Positions 15,001 through 25,299 of a DNA stretch of 64,000 bases are shown in pieces. Both the position numbers and the translations under genes were made by a program. The notes beneath the pieces were generated by a model. It had not been told where the DNA came from and did no database searches. It saw nothing but the letters and a program-made list of their open reading frames with translations. Source of the DNA: Onthophagus taurus (lineage: Eukaryota > Arthropoda > Insecta > Coleoptera > Scarabaeidae); assembly GCF_036711975.1 (NCBI RefSeq), contig NC_091972.1, positions 40,739,001 to 40,803,000 on the forward strand, read 5' to 3'. The first letter of the stretch is position 1. Each line of letters opens with the position of its first letter.

Positions 15001-18000
15001 TTCAAATAATATTCTTATTCTTTTTTTTTCTTAAAGCTTTGACAGCGCATCCACGCCTTAACGGCTGCCCTTACAACCCTCGAGAACACGCATAAATAAC
15101 GTTACAAGGATATCGGTATGCAAACAGGAATCATGATTGATGCCGTGGTTGTAGAATGGCCTCGTGAGAGGAACGCAACTGGTATGTATTACATTATCGA
15201 CATGTCATACACGTAGCTTTACGTTTATATCGTTGATCATTAAAAATAGATTTTGATTTTGTAATCACTTTCGTGGCCATACTGAAGCGACTCGTTCCTA
15301 TCTGTAGCCGGAGACAGACTACTGTATTGTCATTGGATCTGAAGAGCTTTGTAAACACATCTAGTTTAGTGTATTTGCTAACTGTCAGATAGTTACACGG
15401 CCTCTCTCATTCGAAAGGGAAAGAGGTGGAGTTACTGCGGCAACTTTCTATTTGACGAGGGGGGAATCCGCATTTAAATTTTGCATTGTTTCCGGATAAT
15501 TTATACTCCATTTTCAAATGTAAAATTTTATTGTTAAATGTATCGATTTTCTGAAAATTCGATTCAAGTCATATGAAATTGTTATAGATCTTATGACAAA
15601 ACGATTGAGAAACAGATGCCGACGGATCACCGATGACAGTGTTTATTTAAGACCACCCCATTTTTCCGGGGTTCCTATTTACTGGAACGGACCGGGACAC
15701 AGGGGCATTTACAAAATAAATATTTATTCAAGACGTACGTGTAGCATAGCGTCCGGACATGTATAGAATCGATACAATGGCCGCGCTTCGTGAATAGGGT
15801 AGGTGAGAGACTAGAAATATTCTCAACTTCGAAATTACATTCGATGACGTGCTAATGATGTTTGTTTAAGTGAATACTTTGATTTGAAACACTTAGGATT
15901 AATTGCAATTTTTTAGAATATAGTCTAGACGATGTTGTTAACACTTCTTCGTAGACAGCTTGTTACTAGATCTAACATGTTTTCCTAAAACCGGATTCTC
16001 TGCTATAAAACTGTAAGTCCAAACTTATACACGTCTTCATCATCAATACTAGAACGTTGTCATTGTAATCATTAAATTTCTTTAAATATGCTCAAAAGAG
16101 CAGCACAATGATGATTTTAGTCATTAATAAATATGAATCTAACCGGTCTACAGATTCCAGGATTTCCAAATTATGTACTTTATTAACTTTAAGAATTTAA
16201 CATTAGCAATTTAACCCCACCCGATCTATTAATGATTGATAAACATTTCCATCATTGTGACATGAACGTGACCAGGGACGCTTAAGAGATTCTAGGGATG
16301 AGAAGTTGGAAGAGCTGGAACGAAGTGTTGAGGAGCATGAACGGTTTTGATCACCGAAGCATGAACACGCAAGTGGTCAAAAAATTAAAATATTCGAAAT
16401 GGCAAGGACACAAGTCTACTTAAAACATATGGTAATAAAACGTGAACCTTGTACCGTCGCTGGATATTCATAAAAGTATTTTGGTCCCTATTTTGTCATT
16501 CAAACAAATCTGAAAAAATATCAAACAATCCATTTATAATTTCTGTTGTAAACAATTTCGATTCTTAAAAATATAGAACCAAAAACGATTTGTCATTGAT
16601 ATCGATCATTGATATCTATCAAAACGCACATGAAAATGCGTGCAATGAATGCAACATTTTTTAAATGTTTTCGTTGCTTATTTCTGACGAAGTACGTAAA
16701 CTAAATGTATAAGAAACAAATAGAAATGCAAATCATCCGCTCTCACACATGATCTTGCCGAATAAATAAGCGGACATTGAATTATATCATGAATGACATT
16801 GAGATATTAGACATAATCCAGCGAGATATCAAAGAGGATGTTCATAGATGTCAGAGAAGATGTGACCGAAACAATGTTGAGATATGTTAGGGATCATTTT
16901 CGGCGTAACCTTTACGGTTTTACTAAACATTCTGACTATTGCAATTGTACAGGTTTATGAATACCATTTTATTCAATGAAAAACAAACTAAACGTGTTTA
17001 TTGAAAGTTTAGTAATTATATTGCTATAACTAGGTTAAAAACGCCTCAAAGATTGCCATTTCAACAGAAAAGTGGACGCCAAACTCTTAAGTTATAACAC
17101 TTTTCTAGCACGTACATTAAATTGAAAGTCATTGTCGATGACTAGATTCAAAGATGAATATAGCTCCACTGGTAGTGAAATACAGCCCATATACAGACAC
17201 CCGTAAAGTAGCGGATATAGGCGAAAAAATCATTATAACCGGATATGGAAAAATCCTTGAACCGGGTCTAAAGATTTAATTATTTTTTCGCCATTTTTAA
17301 ACGAGTTATGACCTCATCAATATTTTTTTCAAATAGCAATCCCCTATTACGGAATATGAAAGAGATTGCAGTTATTATTTGCAAAAATTACATTATTTTT
17401 CATAAACGGCGAAAGTTTTAGTTTTTCAAAACACACATTTTGTTTATATAAATAATTGTTTACCATAGTTACTCATGGCTACTCCTATTTTTATTATTTA
17501 AGCAAATTTTAAGTAATTAATCTTTAAAGTAATTTTTCTCGAAAATTTTCTTGTATAAGAAAATTGACTGCACTAAATTTAGAAAAAAAACCTCTTTCAT
17601 ATTCTGCAATAAAAATTGGGGATTGCTATTTGAAAAAAATATCAATGACGTCAAAACTCGTTTAAAACTGTCGGAAAAAATTTAATTTTACACCAAAAAA
17701 TTGCAAAATAATTAAATCTTTAGACTCGTTTTATTGATTTTTCCATAAACCGTTTATAATGATTACTGATATTACTCGACAAATGAGAAATTTCAAGGAA
17801 TTTATTCTCGAATTCGACATCTTGGAAATAAAGTCGGAGCCGAGTTTTACCTATGATTACAAAAGTGTTTAATATATCAGTATATCAGCTAGAATTTCCC
17901 ATGTCTGGTTTGGTCTTGCATTGGTTCATGATACTCGTCTGTAAAGTGCTGCGCGTTAATTCAGTGTGGATTGATAGAAGTTCTCATTGTAGGCTAAGTA

Positions 18001-21000
18001 GGCTTCACCGAAAAGACTCGTAAAAAGAAAAGGTAATATCGATCTTTGTATTTCCTTTTAGCTTTCTTACGAGGAGACCCTTCAACTTTAGAAAGGCATT
18101 TCCATATGCTTCATCATCTTGTCGCCTGGATAAGTATTACCTGTTTGTTGTATCCAAGATATGTTTCCGAATTCTCCAGATAATCACCGTTGAAAAACGA
18201 CTGTTTTACGTCTTTACCGAAGAGGAGTTTTTTAAGCTGACCTAGAAGCCAAGGTTTTTCAATAGTAAGTCTTGTCGTGTCAAGTAGTTTCTTGTGATTC
18301 TTGATTTGGCCGGTTTGGTTTCTATGCGTCCTTGTCGAAGAAGTCTTTGGCATGTAGATAGAGCCTCACATATTGTGCATTTTTAGTGACTTAAAGTATT
18401 CATCAAGTTTTTGACTATTGTTGTACGACGTTTAAGACGAAAAGTGGCGAAAATGTGTCAGATCGGAAATAATCTACACCATAAATTACCTTAAGTTAAG
18501 TAAATCCTAGAAACGTTACAAAATCATTATGCCAGGATTTTTAACGTTTGTAGGATTTAGTTCTATTTAAAATTATTATTATACAGGGTGTTTCAGGTTT
18601 TTGTAGCAGGACTTTAACAGTCGATAGATCTTTTAAAATTAACACAAAAACTTCATATAAACTAAAAAAAATAGGTCGACAAACGCTTTGTTTTGGAGAT
18701 ACAGAGTGTTCAAATTAAATTTTTATTTAATATTACACGTGTATTTCAACCGATTCTTTTCAAATTTGGTATACGGAGGTTTTTTTGGCATAAGAAAGAC
18801 GATTATGAAGTTCTTTACGGATTAAAATAACAATAACTTTCCTGACAGTATACTTTTTGGCTTTTTGAATAAAAATTCTTATTCTCTGTACTTTTTAAGC
18901 AAAAAGAGTACTCTTATCAAAATGCGCTAAAGTTTATCGTTTTCAAGATAATCCGCTTTTTATTATTCGATACAGACCAATGTTTTTAGAGGATAGTTAA
19001 AATAATGTGTGCCATGGAAACAAAGTAGGTAAATTAACTAATGTTTTAGTTTATTAATGTTTTGAATCTAAATAATAAAAGAAGAAAATTAAAGAAATTG
19101 TTGAAAATGTGAAAAATGTTGCTTGCATAATTCTGACCGACGAATTACTGATCGAGTAATGGTATTTAAGAACGGCTTTATGTCATTACAAGCATTCCTA
19201 ATCCTATTAAAAGTTCATCCCTTGTGGCAACAGGTGTCTCATACAATTTTCCTTTCAAATATATCTACACAAAAAAGTCTAAAGCATTAAGATCTGCAGA
19301 TTGTGGGGCCATGCGACTGGTCCACCATCCATCTTGTAGGAAAATGGTTGTCAGGCTAATTTTTTACCACTCTACTATGATAAGCTACACAATCATCAAG
19401 TTGAAACCAGGCCTTTCTTCCTAAAGCTAAATCAATGTCATTCCACATATTGGCATGGTCAGCTACCAAAAATTACAAGAACGCCGCAGCGGTCAGTTGT
19501 GGTAGCAAAAAGTATGGCCCGAAAAGATGATTATTACAAACACCTGACACTACATTCATGTTGGAAGTTTCGTGGCCGAATTGCGTGGGGATACCAAAAC
19601 ATGTAAATTGTGAAAGTTTACAATCCCATGTCTTGTGAAACACGATTCATCGTTCCACATTACATTATTTAAAAAATCTCGATTGTTGGCCGATGCTTTA
19701 GGAATCCACCGACAAAACGTTACACGCCGTTCTTTATCGCCTGGTTGCAATCCTTACAAGGGTTGTAAATGATAAGCATGTCTATGATCATGTTTTAAAA
19801 GGCGATAAACACGCGCCTTAGAAATTCGTAAGGCATTCGAAACTCTTCTAACACTCGTAGTCGCAAAATTCTTCTTCTAAAGTTTCTTTGCAGTATAACA
19901 TTGTCATTATTACGATCTACCCGTCATTATTTAGCCCTTGTTCAATTATTTGTCTATACACTTTCACAAACACAGAAGGATGTCTTCTATTTGGATATCT
20001 TCTCTTATACTCTAGGGCTAATTCTGCTGAATTTCCGTTTGCAAACCCATATACAAAATGAATATCCGCTAACGCTTCTTGGTTAGGAAAAATAAACGGC
20101 ATTTTATAAAGTTTTCATGCAGCAAACAAAAAATTAAAAAATTTTGAAAAAAAACAATTTAACACGATTAGGAAAAAGACTAATGAATTTAGCACGTCTA
20201 TAAACAAGAAAATTGAATTTACCCCTGATCAACAACTACTGGTGATTTGACACTTGATACAATAAACTAAAACATTAGTGAACTTACCTACTTTGTTTCA
20301 ATGGCAAACATTATTATACCTATCTTTAACAATCCTCTAAAAAAATTGGTCTCAACTTTAGTGCATTTTGATAAGAGTACCGTTTTTGCTTAAAAAAGCA
20401 CTGAGAATAAAAATTTTTATTCAAAAAGCCAAAAAGTATACTGTCAGAAAAGTTATTGTTATATTAATCCGTAAAGAATACATTACAAAGCGCCCTTTAC
20501 CGGCTATAGTAAAACGGACTCCAGAATCGTCTTTCTCATGCCAAAAAACCTCCGTATACCAAATTTGAATAGAATCGGTTGAAATACACGCGTAATATTA
20601 AATGAAAATCAATTAAAAAATTTAACTTAAGCCCTGTATCTTCAATACAAAGCGTTTGTCGACCTATGTTTATATGAAGTTTTTGTGCTAATTTTAAAAG
20701 ATCTATCGACTGTTAAAGTCCTGCTACAAAAACCTGAAACACCCTGCATAATTTATTTTTCTAATGTTGTGATATAATATGAAAAATACACAAATCTTGC
20801 GAATCTTGCCGTTAATTCTGAAAGATTATTTTTATACTTGGCAATTAACGTGTTAATAAAATAAAAGTGAATTAATATCGTTTACTTTAGATAGTCAAGA
20901 GAAGCAAAAAATCAAGGCAACGTTTGATAATTTCCCGAAAGAAGAGGAATGTAATGAAAATGAAGTTATATTTTTAACGAACTAAACGACAAAAGACATT

Positions 21001-22601
21001 TTCAAAACTGTTGCTTGCAAAAATTCGACATAAACTCTATAATATTTGAGATATTGTACTATAATAGTACGTAATAATATAGAGCACATTTCAACACTTA
21101 TGATTATTACCATATCAGGAAATTATCATCATAAAGAATAAACTCTGTATATGTTTCTACAAGTATATTGCGCAATGTGCGGAAACTTCATGGTATAGAA
21201 TCTAACAATAAAAGCTTTGGAAGGCATTGCCTATATTTATAACAAAATTGTTATGCAGATTGTATGCAAATTATTCACGAGCAATCAACTGTTATAGACT
21301 ATAGGGAATTCTAAATATCGTTGCAGTGCAGCGTATGCAGTTATATTTAAACAGTGCCATAATTTATTTATGATGAAATATTAACAGCTATTTTTCAATG
21401 CAAGTTTTTTTCTTTATTAGTGGTTACACTAATTAATTAACACATTACATATAACTAATATTAGTTATAATTAAAAAAATAGAAACCATTAGAAATAAGT
21501 AATTTAAATCTTTCCTCGGAATTATTATTTAAACACCAAAGCTATTTGTAGATGAAATGTAGAGAATGGGGCGTATCATATTCCGTTTTCACACATTAAA
21601 GGGTCCGCCATAAGACACCCCCTTAGGGCTTTACGCACGCCCGTTGGATCACGTTACTATCTGAGAAGGCGAATACCGGGATACACCGCGCGTATCCTAT
21701 TACAAAATAGGCCACTATTCCGCACGAGTCCGTATCTATTTTACCCCAACACATTAGATAGATATTAGAATAGTATAAAAGTAATTGTTACTTACTTGCG
21801 AATCGTGGGTCAGCTGCAGAACTTTGGTACCATCCTGGGGAATAATGTGGAGCTAAACCCAAATTTTCTGAAACAGGGCAGTATTGACCACCGCCAAATT
21901 GGCCCATGACAGGATAACCGCCGTTCATGGCGCCTCCGCAACTGCTTGTGGGAATTCCCGAAGTTCCTATAGCTCCCGGTGAATTAATACTGCTCCCCGA
22001 AGACGTTGATCTGTAATAATTGTTAAAGTTGCTGTAAGGAATTAAAAGTGAAACCTATTATATATCTATAACTTTAAAAAAATGTTTATTTATAAACATT
22101 CATATAACCTGTGTCCAAAACTTTACAATACAGATCATACTAATCCTAATAATTATTACGTCATTAACAATAATACTGACCATAACAAATTTCATTGTAC
22201 AATTTTTCAATGGCAATTATTCATGGGAGGATGGCCTAATGATACAATTTAGGAGAGAAAGGCGTTTGCGACCGGAAAGAAAATTTACCTGACAACGGGA
22301 TTAGCTAAAATATGAATCATAAGGGAACGGGCGAAACTCACAAAGGATTTCGCTTAATTATGATGGTTGGTTTGGACTGTTTTTATATTTCAACGCGATC
22401 TTACGAAAATTGGCTATGAATTATATTTGTTTTAAAATACCTGTAAGGCGACGGTGGATTAGTTGCCAATTCCAATTTCCTATAAGATTCCTCAATTGGA
22501 CTAAGAATGTCCGTAACACTGAATGGCGTCGAGTGGTGGTGTAACTGTTGAAGATGGCTGAGTACTTGTCCTCCTTGGTTGTGTTTGGGGCTAAGGCTCA
22601 T
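18..22601 (-). CDS. scro: Scarecrow/NK2.1 (TTF-1-like) homeodomain transcription factor, 3' end outside window
   Basis: Five coding exons join in frame with GT-AG junctions: 22441-22601, 21796-22010, 10761-10921, 10366-10461 and 18-104. Exon 1 encodes a TN repressor motif, [18 protein letters not shown]. Exon 2 is Gly/Ser/Tyr-rich and ends in ..DPRFA, which joins exon 3 as ISRLMG. Exons 3-5 build an NK2-class homeodomain: [12 protein letters not shown], then [20 protein letters not shown], then [15 protein letters not shown]. The Tyr in QNHRYK is the NK2 hallmark. I place the start at 22601 (MSLSPKH), the usual NK2.1 beginning; an in-frame ATG at 22697 is the alternative, with a TGA upstream. 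The donor at position 17 shows that at least one more exon lies to the left. The family binds CAAG-type sites and acts in brain and anterior gut patterning; that role is family knowledge, not visible here. Confidence 0.95.
509..1158. mobile_element. Foldback MITE, TA-type ends
   Basis: The left arm from 509 (TACAGGGTGTCC) is mirrored by the right arm ending at 1158 (GGACACCTGTA). The match continues inward almost to a short loop near 800-850, so the whole 650 bp is one near-perfect palindrome. TA at both ends suggests Tc1/mariner-type mobilisation. It lies in the last visible intron of scro and has no coding capacity. Confidence 0.8.
1159..3596. other. scro intron, no recognised feature
   Basis: AT-rich intronic sequence. 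Short open frames of 60-75 codons occur on both strands, but none has a recognisable motif or splice context. The stretch around 2220-2460 and 2600-2850 is richer in GC and CpG than its surroundings and could be regulatory, but I see no defining site. Confidence 0.4.
3597..3856. repeat. Cluster of three related inverted-repeat arms
   Basis: CACCTCGCCCACAAGCGACC at 3599 is mirrored by CCGAGGTCGCTTGCGGGTGA at 3762-3781, and a third arm, TCTAGCGCCTCGCCTCCAAG, begins at 3831. A direct copy of GATTTCTCATTCA occurs near 3690 and 3862. This looks like two small elements side by side or a rearranged foldback. No reading frame is present. Confidence 0.6.
3857..4813. other. scro intron, no recognised feature
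   Basis: Very AT-rich sequence with T and A runs. It probably includes the 3' flank of the transposon at 4814-6195, since GTCAC-type short repeats occur near 4680-4730 and again near 6525, but I could not define terminal repeats. Confidence 0.35.
4814..6195 (-). pseudogene. Frameshifted DDE transposase of the IS630/Tc1/mariner superfamily, long D-E spacing
   Basis: The N-terminus starts at ATG 6195 ([13 protein letters not shown]). A 58-bp GT-AG intron (5997-6054) restores the frame into [16 protein letters not shown]. The frame holds until [18 protein letters not shown] near 5451 and then hits a stop. The -1/+1 shifted frame continues to 4814 with DYHKNM, then DNAPYHS. The catalytic triad is visible as [18 protein letters not shown] and QYNPIELCW, with about 83 residues between the second D and the E, far more than the 34-41 of classical Tc1/mariner. 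From memory, the Sailor (DD82E) lineage has similar spacing. One frameshift makes it inactive as read. The intron could instead be a short insertion. Confidence 0.75.
6600..7606 (+). pseudogene. Decayed mobile-element protein resembling the DUF7869 family
   Basis: Three frames must be combined: about 6610-6830 ([20 protein letters not shown], then a Cys-rich LVCNCPRK), 6841-7090 ([20 protein letters not shown], then HFFPLRD) and 7085-7606 ([20 protein letters not shown], then [15 protein letters not shown], ending near TTEAEC). The order and motifs match a large insect family of uncharacterised transposon proteins with a DUF7869 core (phrases of the type FPVRGHSFLPxDRDFG). That assignment is from memory. 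Multiple frameshifts mark it as dead. It is transcribed opposite to the transposase to its left, so the two may be one composite insertion or neighbours. Confidence 0.55.
7607..8163. other. scro intron, no recognised feature
   Basis: AT-rich DNA following the decayed mobile-element gene, including an A/T-rich stretch at 7850-7960. No motif or splice structure was found. Confidence 0.35.
8164..8790. repeat. Foldback element with a repeated inner hairpin
   Basis: The left arm (TACAGGGTGCCC at 8164, then ATAAAAAAACATTTTATACA) is mirrored on the right up to about 8785, although the outermost 30 bp of the right end no longer match. Inside, the block around CTTTCGTTAGGCTCATTTGA occurs at 8352, inverted at 8456-8475, and again at 8590-8620, giving a second nested palindrome. 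Non-coding. Confidence 0.65.
8791..9318. other. scro intron, no recognised feature
   Basis: AT-rich sequence between the foldback element and the GC-rich stretch. No recognisable motif is present. Confidence 0.35.
9319..9740. other. GC- and CpG-rich stretch inside scro intron
   Basis: Base composition jumps relative to the flanking AT-rich intron, with CGCCGGCG, CGATCGACG and GTGCGCACGC islands. A 137-codon open frame crosses it, but the residues look like low-information Arg/Ser/Pro sequence and no splice signals fit scro. I read it as a candidate cis-regulatory element or a GC-rich repeat fragment rather than a gene. Confidence 0.3.
9741..10365. other. Intronic sequence just 3' of the first homeodomain exon
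   Basis: No coding signature. The part at 10085-10310 has higher GC and a simple single-copy look, which is common near homeobox exons, but no specific site can be named. Confidence 0.3.
11065..11380. mobile_element. Foldback MITE family A, copy 1 (internally shorter)
   Basis: The left arm reads GTCCGGTATCTTCCGCATCA from 11073, and the right arm is its mirror, ending GGACACGCTGTA at 11380. TA lies at both ends. The interior is about 110 bp shorter than in the two other copies of the family (27367-27791 and 45215-45638). It sits in the large scro intron between exons 2 and 3. Confidence 0.8.
11997..12240 (+). pseudogene. Tc1-like transposase N-terminal fragment (weak)
   Basis: One frame reads [18 protein letters not shown], a stop, then LNINRST, like the helix-turn-helix start of Tc1-type transposases (ivxLLxeGxSxRdIAxxLgvxrST). 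The continuation is broken by stops and no DDE region follows. Too short to classify further. Confidence 0.3.
12241..13007. other. scro intron, no recognised feature
   Basis: AT-rich intronic DNA. A short perfect hairpin (CCTCAAAC/GTTTGAGG) lies nearby at about 12203-12222. No gene signature. Confidence 0.3.
13008..13830 (-). pseudogene. Internally deleted mariner-like element with DUF4817-type transposase ends
   Basis: On the minus strand, 13567-13337 encodes [20 protein letters not shown], a DUF4817 helix-turn-helix. It is followed closely at 13434-13231 by [15 protein letters not shown] and HHFEHVI, the C-terminal end of the same transposase family. The catalytic middle is missing. The flank ACCGAGACTACTAC near 13030, and the sequence AATATTAAGGTATC (inverted, about 13800), recur in the related copy at the right edge of the window (62747-64000). 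Confidence 0.75.
13975..14546 (+). pseudogene. Non-LTR retrotransposon RT fragment, split by a MITE
   Basis: Before the insertion the frame reads [20 protein letters not shown] then VYNLR. After it the frame resumes with [20 protein letters not shown], the RT catalytic YADD box. A further frameshift leads to [19 protein letters not shown] near 14480-14545, a C-terminal phrase found in RTE/CR1-type LINEs. Both ends are truncated and frameshifts are present, so it is a dead fragment in a scro intron. Confidence 0.7.
14049..14263. mobile_element. PIF/Harbinger-like MITE, TTA duplication
   Basis: A 215-bp element with inverted arms around TTTTCATTAGTAGAATTAGT. TTA flanks it at 14046-14048 and 14264-14266. 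Removing the element and one TTA rebuilds the LINE frame ..NLR-YADD.., which independently confirms the boundaries. A 3-bp TWA duplication is the signature of PIF/Harbinger elements. Confidence 0.8.
14547..17224. other. scro large intron, no recognised gene
   Basis: Mixed sequence with a moderately GC-rich block at 14640-14960 and another at 15380-15480. No open frame has recognisable motifs. Conserved regulatory DNA could be here, but cannot be shown from one sequence. Confidence 0.35.
17225..17775. repeat. Foldback element
   Basis: The left arm has ATCATTATAACCGG, TATGGAAAAATC and TCTAAAGATTTAATTATTTT. It is mirrored on the right by AAAATAATTAAATCTTTAGA, GATTTTTCCATA and TTATAATGAT. A second matched pair, TTTTTTTCAAATAGCAATCC and its complement, lies inside. 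No reading frame and no clear target duplication. Confidence 0.65.
17776..18581. other. scro large intron, no recognised gene
   Basis: A 79-codon frame on the minus strand (18353-18114) includes [14 protein letters not shown], faintly like the VKTAFLNGDLEE phrase of copia RT. Without other RT boxes this is not enough to call an element. Confidence 0.25.
18582..20750. mobile_element. Mariner-like element with very long terminal inverted repeats
   Basis: The left end CAGGGTGTTTCAGG follows TA at 18582-18583, and the right end CCTGAAACACCCTGCA precedes TA at 20749-20750. The arms stay complementary for roughly 470 bp each (to about 19055 and from about 20265), far longer than the 20-30 bp usual for mariner. 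The 1.2-kb interior holds a decayed transposase on the minus strand. The TA duplication fits the Tc1/mariner superfamily. Confidence 0.85.
19556..20102 (-). pseudogene. Transposase remnants inside the long-TIR element
   Basis: From 20102 the minus strand reads [20 protein letters not shown] then [13 protein letters not shown], a DUF4817-type DNA-binding N-terminus. From 19750 it reads [34 protein letters not shown] and NFHNLHV; WNDESCF carries the first catalytic Asp of this family. Stops and frameshifts separate the blocks and the C-terminal catalytic part is absent, so the element cannot mobilise itself. Confidence 0.75.
20751..21795. other. scro intron next to exon 2, no recognised feature
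   Basis: AT-rich DNA until about 21600, then a more GC-rich segment at 21600-21770 that may belong to the exon 2 neighbourhood. No motif stands out. Confidence 0.3.
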
Positions 22602-24319
22602 CGCCAGTTCGACGCCATTGAGCTCGGGTAGTAGGCCGTGTAAATCAGCCCGGTCCTGGACCACGGGACCTTCCCCGTAGCTGCCCCCCGCACTCATCGA
22701 CTCCAGGTCCGCTCCCGAACCCAACAGCACCGCCGTCAACGTCAGCGTCCCATAAAGGCGTCCCGACGCACCAGGGACGCCTCTTCACTTCGTCCGCGGA
22801 ACTCGACCGGAACCCGATACCCGGGACACCCGAATTCAATAAACAAACCGACTAACTATATAAATAAATCAGCGATCGAGGTATAGCACTCTTCAGGGCG
22901 CTCTTGATGTAAGACTCTTTAGGCACGAAGAGCGCTTAACTTGCCTAAGCGTACTCGTAGAGTGTCCTCAAAGTGTACATGGCACTTCTCCCTGAGCCCC
23001 ACTGCATCCCGGGCACTCGACGATCACGGCAAGGCGTGGCGTCCCGCCTATCGACCAATCGAAACCCTAACTCTTCGCGCATAGGGCGTCCTTTCACTAT
23101 TGCTGGCTTGCAGTTGTTCAATCTCAACCTTACTTCCTTCGGGCTGTAAAGACCAATATCCATTTGACGCAAGTAGGGATGATAAACCTTATAAACTTAG
23201 CATACCAAGGTTCAATTTCACTTCGACGGCCCTTTTCAATCGTTTGGCTACGCCTACTTGACGACGTATTGCACAAGTGCTCTCCAATGACTGGGAAGGC
23301 TGCTCACAAACGATATATTGTATATTTATATCGTTTTATTGGGTATATTGATTTTAAAGCTTCCTCTAATTTCAGCTCAAATTGTACAAATCTTGAACGA
23401 TCTATAATTCATTGTTGTGAAATACTCAGTTAAGTACAAAAAAACATACATTGCATTTTTTATTGTACTTGTCGTTTATGTAAAACATATAATCCAGAGG
23501 ATTATTTAAAAGCACCTCTTAAACGGAGAGTCTTAAACCACGGCGTCTGTCCTAAAATTTCCGACAAAAACGTAGAAAACACCAGCGGCATTAGATCCTA
23601 GCTTATGAAAAGCGTATCGCGAAGGAGGAATGAAGAGGACCTTAAAAGGGTTATATAAGCTGTCGGTCAGCAGCAATCAGGGTCGTGGAGATCCCTGAAA
23701 GAGCCGCCTGAAGGGCGGTTCTCGACTGGAGCACACTCCAGCGAGAAACTCCATCGTCCAGCAGTGCCGACTGAGCGAACCCGTCCCGCGCTTCCATTAT
23801 CATAATCAAAGGGCCCTGTGCATTACATCGCGACGTGTCACCCGTGTAGGTGTCGCCGGCGCGACAATACACCGGCCTTTTTTACCGGCGTGGTTGGAGG
23901 ACCGTGTCCGATGAATGGAAATAGTGCTCCAGTTAAATTATGGTACTTCTGCAGAGCTCTTGGGTCAATGGTGCGATGGGTCTTGATGTCAAGCGACATC
24001 TGTACACCTGTGGCCTGTCACTCAAACTGAAATTACAAGTTGTAGCGGTTTTACTTTATTTCTTTATTATATTTAAGCTAGATGTATCACGACTTGTTTC
24101 ATATGGTTTGTTTATCGGAGTTAGGCGATTTAAAACGTTCTATGACTAAGTCGTTATCTGTGTCTATTAATATTGCTGCGTCAACTTTGTATGAACCACT
24201 GCATGCTTGTCTTCCTGTATATCCTTTTGAATCCTAATCCCCTTTATTGACCCATTTATATCATAAGCTCAGATATGCGCGGATTTGTCACGGAATGAAA
24301 TAGATATTATTTACACAAT
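22602..24319. other. scro: 5' region of scro, GC-rich, likely 5'UTR and promoter area
   Basis: The sequence upstream of the scro start is CpG-rich at 22620-22820, 22940-23110 and 23650-23900. A TATA-like TTTATATAG lies on the minus strand at about 22855, but the transcription start is not defined by anything I can see. Open frames here lack protein-like composition. Confidence 0.35.
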
Positions 24320-24640
24320 TATTAGTTCTTAATGTATTATAGTAAACTAAAACTAGAATTAACACTAACACGATAATCTTCTTGAGAAACAAGTTCGAAG
24401 TGGATAAAATACACAACAACTTGGTGCTGAATAACAACTAAAACTAGAATTAATATTAACACTATCACAAACTAACACTAGACCTAGAATTAGAAACATT
24501 CGGGATTATCTGGATCTTAAGTCGGCTAATACCAAATGTTTCTAGTTCTAGTTCAAAAAAAATATACAACAACCCGACGCTGAATAACAATTAAAACTAG
24601 AGCTAACACTAACACTTGAGCTACAACTAGAACCTTGGGT
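24320..24640. repeat. Degenerate array of ACTAGAAC/AACACTA units
   Basis: Units such as AAACTAGAATTAACACTAAC recur at about 24350, 24435, 24470 and 24590, and the same units flank the palindrome at 51772-51972. They abut the Penelope-like RT fragment and are probably part of that element's terminal sequence. Confidence 0.5.
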
Positions 24641-25075
24641 ATTCCTGAATATTCGGGTTTAGCCGTGCGTCTCTCAAGTCGACTAAACCCGAACGTTTCT
24701 AGTTTTGTCTTCCTAGTGACCAAAACATTCAGGAAAGGTAACTGTTTAGCAGCTTCCGTTTCCATAGTAATCTTGATCATGGGGTGTTGAATATCATAGA
24801 TGTTCTAGGAACTTCAGAAGATGTTCTTTTCCATGCTGCCAGATCAAAAAGTTATCATCCACATAACGAAACCATAGCTTTCGTTCTCACGGACTCTTTC
24901 TTAAAGCTTCCTTTCCAAACATCTCCATGTACAAATTGGAGATTACCGGCGACAAAGGCCATGATGCAAATAAGTTGAGAGACACAGCTGTAAACAGAGT
25001 TTTAACATAGCGATTATGATTATTGTAATGGTAACTTGCATGTGATTTGTAGGAGTAGAATATTTCGCTTTTCAA
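24641..25075 (-). pseudogene. Penelope-like element reverse transcriptase fragment
   Basis: On the minus strand, from right to left: ISNLYMEMFGKEALRKSP (25 kb), then a WFRYVDDNFLIWQHGKEHL reading with frame breaks (YVDD catalytic box, about 24870-24800), then IKITMETEAAKQLPFLNVLV then TRK (24780-24720). This order matches the C-terminal RT of Penelope-like elements (LSPVIxNLYME, YVDDTF, LPFLDVLVxR). The frame is interrupted at least twice and no GIY-YIG endonuclease is visible, so it is a dead fragment. Confidence 0.7.
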
Positions 25076-25299
25076 GTTTTTTTTTAGTTTTTAGCTATTC
25101 TCACTTTTACTTGAAACAATAGTTCTGCTAATCCTATTTCATTGCATCAGTTTTTTGTCAAAACAATTTAGGTGATGATTTGAGCAGCTAACAACAATAA
25201 ATACCTGCGTAAGAATCATGATCTTTTAAAAATTTTGTAGAGTTAGGCAAGATTAAGTTGGATTAACACTATATTATCAAAGACACAGGAAATCAACTT

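Noticed and set aside
18114-18353. Possible copia reverse transcriptase ([14 protein letters not shown])
   Set aside because: One loose phrase only; no YVDD box, integrase or LTR nearby.
22602-22739. Upstream extension of scro exon 1 beginning with a non-ATG codon
   Set aside because: The reading begins at TTG. The conserved NK2.1 start MSLSPKH at 22601, or the ATG at 22697, is a better choice.
24553-24660. Extension of the Penelope-like frame into VLVVAQVLVLALVLIVIQRR
   Set aside because: This hydrophobic tail is the translation of the ACTAGAAC-type repeat and not a membrane segment.
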